Source: Pseudomonadota bacterium (GTDB taxonomy: Bacteria; Bdellovibrionota_C; UBA2361; OMII01). Taken from it: a stretch of 64,000 nucleotides of DNA. The DNA is taken from contig JAPLFS010000035.1 of NCBI GenBank assembly GCA_026390555.1, positions 1 through 64,000 on the forward strand, given 5' to 3'. The notes beneath the pieces are model-generated. The model saw only the letters and a list, made by a program, of their open reading frames with translations, was not told where the DNA came from and ran no database searches. A program made the position numbers and the translations under genes. Of this stretch, positions 60,180 to 64,000 are shown piece after piece (position 1 is the first letter of the stretch; each line of letters starts with the position of its first letter).

Positions 60180-61369
60180 AACCACCCTGTTCTTCGCCTA
60201 CTTATAAATAGCAAAACCATGTACATAATAATACATCCCGGCCCCCACCACGCCGAGATCAATTGAGTCAGTATGTCTCCATGCGAGAGATATCCAAGGG
60301 TTCCTCCGCTGCAAAGATAAAGGAACAGAAGGGCAAAAAGAGCCTTTGATGAATCTCTACTTGTTAATCCACCTTTGAGTAGATAAATAAATCCCCCCGT
60401 AAGTAGGGGCAGATAGTGCGTCCAGGCGGTCGGTGAGAGTAGGCACGAGACCCCAAGTACAAGCATAGTTGAAGCAAATAGATCTCTACGTTCTCGGAAC
60501 TCAATCCACAAAAATGGAAACAGAAGTAGCGCGCATATTATCTGTACAAAGATAACCTGCACATAAGTATGATCGAACAGGATCCTCTGAGTGTATACGA
60601 AGGCTGCAGAGAGGCTGATATTGCCGTTGAAGCTGAGAGATAGACCCTGAGTATACGGTAATATCTTAGTAATAAAGGTTACGAGACTTTCAACGCCGCA
60701 CAGTAATGCAAAAGGGATCCATAACAAGGCAAAGCCAAGCATAAACCAGAGCAATCCGCCTTTGCCTCTATAACGCAACGCCACAAAAGCTAAGGGCGCG
60801 GTAAATAATTTTAACGATACAGAGACGCCCCACAAAAGTGCTCCAAGTTTCCATTGCATCCCATCTTTCTTGCTTAACAAGAGCATACCTAGCATGGTTA
60901 AAAGAAATATTAGCGCCTGAGTCTGTCCGTATCTGATGTGTGCAAAGGTTCCAAGTGGCGCAATCGCAGACACTAAAAGTATTAATGAATATATCCAGGA
61001 GTGAGTGATCCCTAGAGCTCTAAGCAGCAGGAGGATGCCGATACAAAGTGCGGAGATCTGAAATATTGTCCATATAACAAAGGCATTTTTTGCATCAAAG
61101 AAGGTCAGGGGCGTCATTAGCACTGCTACGGTAGGGGTAGCCCCGGCAGAGGAGATCTCACGGGAGGGCAAAAATCCATTTTGGGAGTAAAGGGGCTTTA
61201 AATTAGCGCTATACGGATTTATTCCATTTGCGGCCAGTTTTGCCGTTAAATAGTAATGCGCAAAATCGTTATCCAGATACCAAGGCACTCGATCGGCTTC
61301 TAATTTTGGAAGCCAGCCAAGAAACAGAAGTATTATCGCAAGTAAGAATCCAGCACGCACATTTGTCAT
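60161..61369 (-). CDS. GT87/DUF2029-type polytopic glycosyltransferase
   Basis: A 402-residue membrane protein with about ten to eleven helices. The N-terminal loop has DNDFAHYYLTAKLAANGINPYS, which carries the acidic Asp-x-Asp-like catalytic element of polyprenyl-phosphate-mannose-dependent GT-C enzymes (GT87, PimE-like), and a late loop has LSPTAWTHYLPLL, typical for DUF2029. The ATG at 61369 overlaps the TGA of the upstream FAD oxidase gene (TGATG), so the two are coupled. Acceptor and donor are unknown; likely acts on lipid-linked or envelope glycans in the periplasm. Confidence 0.8.
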   Translation of the reverse strand: MTNVRAGFLLAIILLFLGWLPKLEADRVPWYLDNDFAHYYLTAKLAANGINPYSANLKPLYSQNGFLPSREISSAGATPTVAVLMTPLTFFDAKNAFVIWTIFQISALCIGILLLLRALGITHSWIYSLILLVSAIAPLGTFAHIRYGQTQALIFLLTMLGMLLLSKKDGMQWKLGALLWGVSVSLKLFTAPLAFVALRYRGKGGLLWFMLGFALLWIPFALLCGVESLVTFITKILPYTQGLSLSFNGNISLSAAFVYTQRILFDHTYVQVIFVQIICALLLFPFLWIEFRERRDLFASTMLVLGVSCLLSPTAWTHYLPLLTGGFIYLLKGGLTSRDSSKALFALLFLYLCSGGTLGYLSHGDILTQLISAWWGPGCIIMYMVLLFISRRRTGWFQPSDM

Positions 61370-62766
61370 CAAAAAATCTTACCTGGATTCATAACGCCAT
61401 TAGGATCGAAAACGCCCTTAATGCCCTGCATTAAAGCGATCTCGGCCTCTGTGCGTGAATAATGGAGAAACTCCCTCTTAAGGAGGCCAACACCGTGCTC
61501 TGCCGAGATACTACCACGGTAGCGCTGCACCAAGCTAAAGATCTTATGGTCTGCCTCGTGGCAACCGCTCCAGAAATCGTGATCTGAGATGGCGTCGGTC
61601 TTGAGCACGTTAATATGCAGATTCCCATCTCCAACGTGGCCGAATACAACAACACGGAGAGCTGGATAGGCTGTATTGATTATTGCATGCAGCTCATGCA
61701 GAAAGGCCGGAATCGTACTAACCGGAACGGAGATGTCGTTTTTATGGATGGTGTAATTGTCCGATAGGGTCTCGCTAATCAGATCCCTTAGGTTCATCAG
61801 CTCCTGGGCCTGAGCGCTTGATTCGCTCACTACAACGTCCTGTATCAGATCGTGCTCGTAAGCCTCTCCGAATGCCGCTACAAGGCGCTCTGAAGCTGAG
61901 GGATCGTTTATCTCGCACTCGACCAATACATATGCGGGGAACTGATGGGCGAGGGGATCGCGTAATCCTCGGTGTGTTAAGACCTCCTGCAGAGCGCGCC
62001 GCTCCATAAACTCAAAGGCGGAGAGATCTCGTAGGTTATTACGACAGTACGCTAGTAGGGGCAGGATGCCCTCTGTGCTGCGTAGTCCGCACAGAACACG
62101 GGTGATATCGTTAGGGGGGCTAGTTAGTTTCAGCGTTACTTCAGTTATAATACCGAGCGTGCCCTCAGAGCCTACGAAGAGATGGCGCAGATCGTAGCCA
62201 GTATTGTTTTTGAAAAGTGAGCCGTTTATCTCCAGCAGCTCGCCGTTACCGGTAATAACCTTTATCCCGACCACCCAGTCACGAATATTGCCGTAACGGA
62301 TTACACGGATACCGCCGGCGTTGGTTGCTAGCGCTCCTCCGATCTGAGCTGACCCGCGGCTTGAGAAATCAACCGGAAAGTAGAGCCCATGTTGAGTCGC
62401 TTGCGTTTGAATACGCTCCAGCACCACCCCAGCCTCACAGATGATCGTTCGGTCAACTGAATCAACCTGTATGATCTTGCGCATACGTTCAAGCGATACG
62501 ATCACCTCGCCATTAGTGGCCGTTGCTCCCCCACTTAAGCCCGTCCGTCCCCCTGATGGAACGATTGAGACCCTCTCCCGGTTACAGAGCTTTACTATCT
62601 GTTGAACCTCTTCACTATTATTTGGCAGAACTACGAGGCACGGCGCCGGTTTGAAGTCCTTAATCCAGTCGCGACCATAGAATTCAAGCGAGGCTTGGTC
62701 CTCTAGAACGCTCTCAGGGGCCAGAAAGGCCCGCATCTGATCCGCTAACATATTGGAATTACTCAT
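61369..62766 (-). CDS. FAD-linked D-2-hydroxyacid dehydrogenase (GlcD/D2HGDH type)
   Basis: A 465-residue flavoenzyme of the VAO/PCMH family. The FAD-binding domain has PSGGRTGLSGGATA, and SSRGSAQIGGALATNAGG with YGNIRDWVVG; the C-terminal substrate domain has FGHVGDGNLHINVL with the metal/substrate His, and SAEHGVGLLK near the end. The family includes glycolate oxidase GlcD, D-lactate and D-2-hydroxyglutarate dehydrogenases; the isolated form without GlcE/GlcF, and the nearby SerA-like dehydrogenase (which in other bacteria makes D-2-hydroxyglutarate as a side reaction), slightly favour D-2-hydroxyglutarate, but this is inference. AGGA precedes the ATG. Confidence 0.85.
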   Translation of the reverse strand: MSNSNMLADQMRAFLAPESVLEDQASLEFYGRDWIKDFKPAPCLVVLPNNSEEVQQIVKLCNRERVSIVPSGGRTGLSGGATATNGEVIVSLERMRKIIQVDSVDRTIICEAGVVLERIQTQATQHGLYFPVDFSSRGSAQIGGALATNAGGIRVIRYGNIRDWVVGIKVITGNGELLEINGSLFKNNTGYDLRHLFVGSEGTLGIITEVTLKLTSPPNDITRVLCGLRSTEGILPLLAYCRNNLRDLSAFEFMERRALQEVLTHRGLRDPLAHQFPAYVLVECEINDPSASERLVAAFGEAYEHDLIQDVVVSESSAQAQELMNLRDLISETLSDNYTIHKNDISVPVSTIPAFLHELHAIINTAYPALRVVVFGHVGDGNLHINVLKTDAISDHDFWSGCHEADHKIFSLVQRYRGSISAEHGVGLLKREFLHYSRTEAEIALMQGIKGVFDPNGVMNPGKIF

Positions 62767-62881
62767 GTATATTATCCTGAAGCAGTATGCTTAGTTATGA
62801 AGATTAGAGGATATACCAGGTAAGAACTCATAAATACCTTAACTGGTACTGGGCTCTTTAGTTTTGGAGCGAGTAACAACA

Positions 62882-63874
62882 ATGAAGTACCTCTCGGATC
62901 TTAAAGCAAACCTCACACAGTATAAAGACTGGATCGTAGATTGGCGCTGCTTGCCTGTCAGGGCCTGGATTAAGGCCGCGGCATCTTATCGGTCGGGTGA
63001 CTTTAGCCGGGCAGTAGAGCTCTATAAGCAGGGGCTCAGCGCGCACCCCTCTAGCCCAGCGCGGGTTAATGCCCTACTAGATCTCTCCCATTGCCTTTTT
63101 CGACTGCGACGATTCGATGAAGCTGAGCAGTTTTTGCGACAGGCCTCTGTGGCAGCCCCAGATGAGCGCGAGATCTACGTAAGATTAGCAAGACTGCAAC
63201 TATGGCTTGGACACTCCTCTGAGGCCGCATGGACCATACGTAGCTGCTTACAGAAGGTCTCAGTAGATCCGGAGTTAGCAACGATCTTTATCACCGCCGT
63301 TGTTGAAGGCGGGGGCTCTGCACACCTGATTCAAGAGGCGCACGAACTATTGAGGGATTTGCATTATGAGCGGGAGGCTTTTCCAAGGCTCGAGGTGGCG
63401 CGACTTCGCCTGGACTTTCTAATGACCGGTTCCGATCTAGCACGTGAGGATCTTGCAGCGTTAGCATCGGCAGATAAGGGGCCCTTTGAGGCGGTTGTGG
63501 CCTTTGCGCAGATCTTGCTCGATGATGGTAAAATAGCCTTTGCGCGGCAACATCTTCATAGGTCACTTGCGGTTTCTCCGGAGCACCCACGCACCCTAAG
63601 ATTACTAGCCCGTACCTACACAGAGCCGGGTATTTTCTTCGAACCGGAGTATGCGGTTCAGATAGCAACGCGTGCCTGTCAGTCCACCGGCTGGAAGGGG
63701 ATGCATGAGATGCACATGTTGGCGAAGGCTTACGCACTTAGCGGTGATAAGATCTCGGCGCTACTTATAGCTAGCAAGGCGAAAGATACTGGCAGACGGC
63801 TGCTCGGTACCTATCCAGAAGCCAACAATCTTGAGCGACTAATTGAGAGCCTTTCGATGGGCACGCAGGCTTAA
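62882..63874 (+). CDS. TPR-repeat protein
   Basis: A 330-residue protein built from helical TPR-type repeats across most of its length (for example ASYRSGDFSRAVELYKQGLSAHP, LSHCLFRLRRFDEAEQFLRQA and VRLARLQLWLGHSSEAAWTI). No signal peptide or membrane segment. The ATG at 62882 is preferred over the TTG at 62864, which lies in the GGAG-containing ribosome-binding region. Such proteins act as protein-interaction scaffolds; the partner cannot be read here. Divergent from the FAD dehydrogenase gene with 115 bp in between. Confidence 0.75.
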   Translation: MKYLSDLKANLTQYKDWIVDWRCLPVRAWIKAAASYRSGDFSRAVELYKQGLSAHPSSPARVNALLDLSHCLFRLRRFDEAEQFLRQASVAAPDEREIYVRLARLQLWLGHSSEAAWTIRSCLQKVSVDPELATIFITAVVEGGGSAHLIQEAHELLRDLHYEREAFPRLEVARLRLDFLMTGSDLAREDLAALASADKGPFEAVVAFAQILLDDGKIAFARQHLHRSLAVSPEHPRTLRLLARTYTEPGIFFEPEYAVQIATRACQSTGWKGMHEMHMLAKAYALSGDKISALLIASKAKDTGRRLLGTYPEANNLERLIESLSMGTQA

Positions 63875-63919
63875 ACGTAGTAGAGAGACTTTTCTTTAAG
63901 ATCGGTGCATCATGCTGTG

Positions 63920-64000
63920 ATGCAAACCCAAACACCCTGGCTATTAGAGCTTCTAGCAGTAGCAGCGGCCTCGCCCTTAACAGCGCAACTACCCTACTTT
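63920..64000 (+). CDS. Possible start of a gene running off the window
   Basis: An ATG at 63920 opens a frame without stop to the window end (27 codons, beginning MQTQTPWLLELLAVAAASP). The N-terminus is hydrophobic. No ribosome-binding site is clear, and the length is too short to name a product. Confidence 0.25.
   Translation, partial: MQTQTPWLLELLAVAAASPLTAQLPYF

Overview
The window is a stretch of chromosome from a Gram-negative, flagellated bacterium. LspA, several lipobox proteins, an OmpA-type peptidoglycan-binding lipoprotein, MotA/MotB, FliS, YggX, YaeQ and a class I heptosyltransferase-like enzyme all point to a diderm of proteobacterial grade. The mixture of a DapL-like aminotransferase, a very large NAD-glutamate dehydrogenase, an ole hydrocarbon cluster and two ClpX proteins would fit an uncultured deltaproteobacterial or Bdellovibrionota-type lineage, but nothing here fixes the taxon. 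Gene density is high and most genes are housekeeping. No transposase, integrase, phage gene or CRISPR array was found. LAYOUT. 1-5.8 kb is the proteostasis operon tig (cut by the window edge), clpP, clpX and lon, followed by a 26-bp-period array of four hairpins and tRNA-Val(UAC). 6.2-11.5 kb (minus strand) has a Dam-type methylase, a lipoprotein, a DUF423 membrane protein, motB, motA and an unknown gene. 11.7-12.9 kb is rpe-plsY. 12.9-13.8 kb is a repeat-rich patch enclosing a small gene between two inverted 71-bp arms, in front of a second clpX. 15-21 kb (minus) encodes envelope proteins: three glycine-zipper lipoproteins, LspA, a polytopic membrane protein and a WD40-like lipoprotein. 21.5-23.1 kb encodes an RNA-binding protein built from only the second half of a DEAD-box helicase. 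An MFS exporter, pheS-pheT (PheT without its OB-fold B2 domain), yaeQ, an ECF sigma factor, a rhomboid protease and yggX-proC follow. 32-42 kb is fliS followed by a probable glycosylation cluster (SGNH hydrolase, three large glycosyltransferases, one unknown). 42.4-44.2 kb is a photolyase/cryptochrome gene coupled to a 49-residue DUF2256 gene and looks like an island. 44.6-49.4 kb is NAD-glutamate dehydrogenase. 50.4-55.1 kb is oleA-oleBC-oleD for long-chain olefin synthesis from fatty acyl-CoA. 55-64 kb has an orphan prepilin, an unknown exported protein, a DapL-like aminotransferase, a 2-hydroxyacid dehydrogenase, psd, a GT87-type membrane enzyme, a D-2-hydroxyacid dehydrogenase (FAD) and a TPR protein. 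HOW IT FITS TOGETHER. Trigger factor, ClpXP and Lon form the classical folding/degradation block. MotAB, FliS and the glycosyltransferases suggest a glycosylated flagellum. PlsY, Psd, LspA, the lipoproteins and Ole enzymes serve the envelope. The most unusual features are the half-helicase RGG protein, the B2-less PheT, a giant glycosyltransferase-TPR gene whose conserved N-terminus lacks any standard start codon, the fused OleBC, and a dispersed family of small repeats with GTAACTATTCAC-like ends whose TAA serves as the stop codon of two genes.
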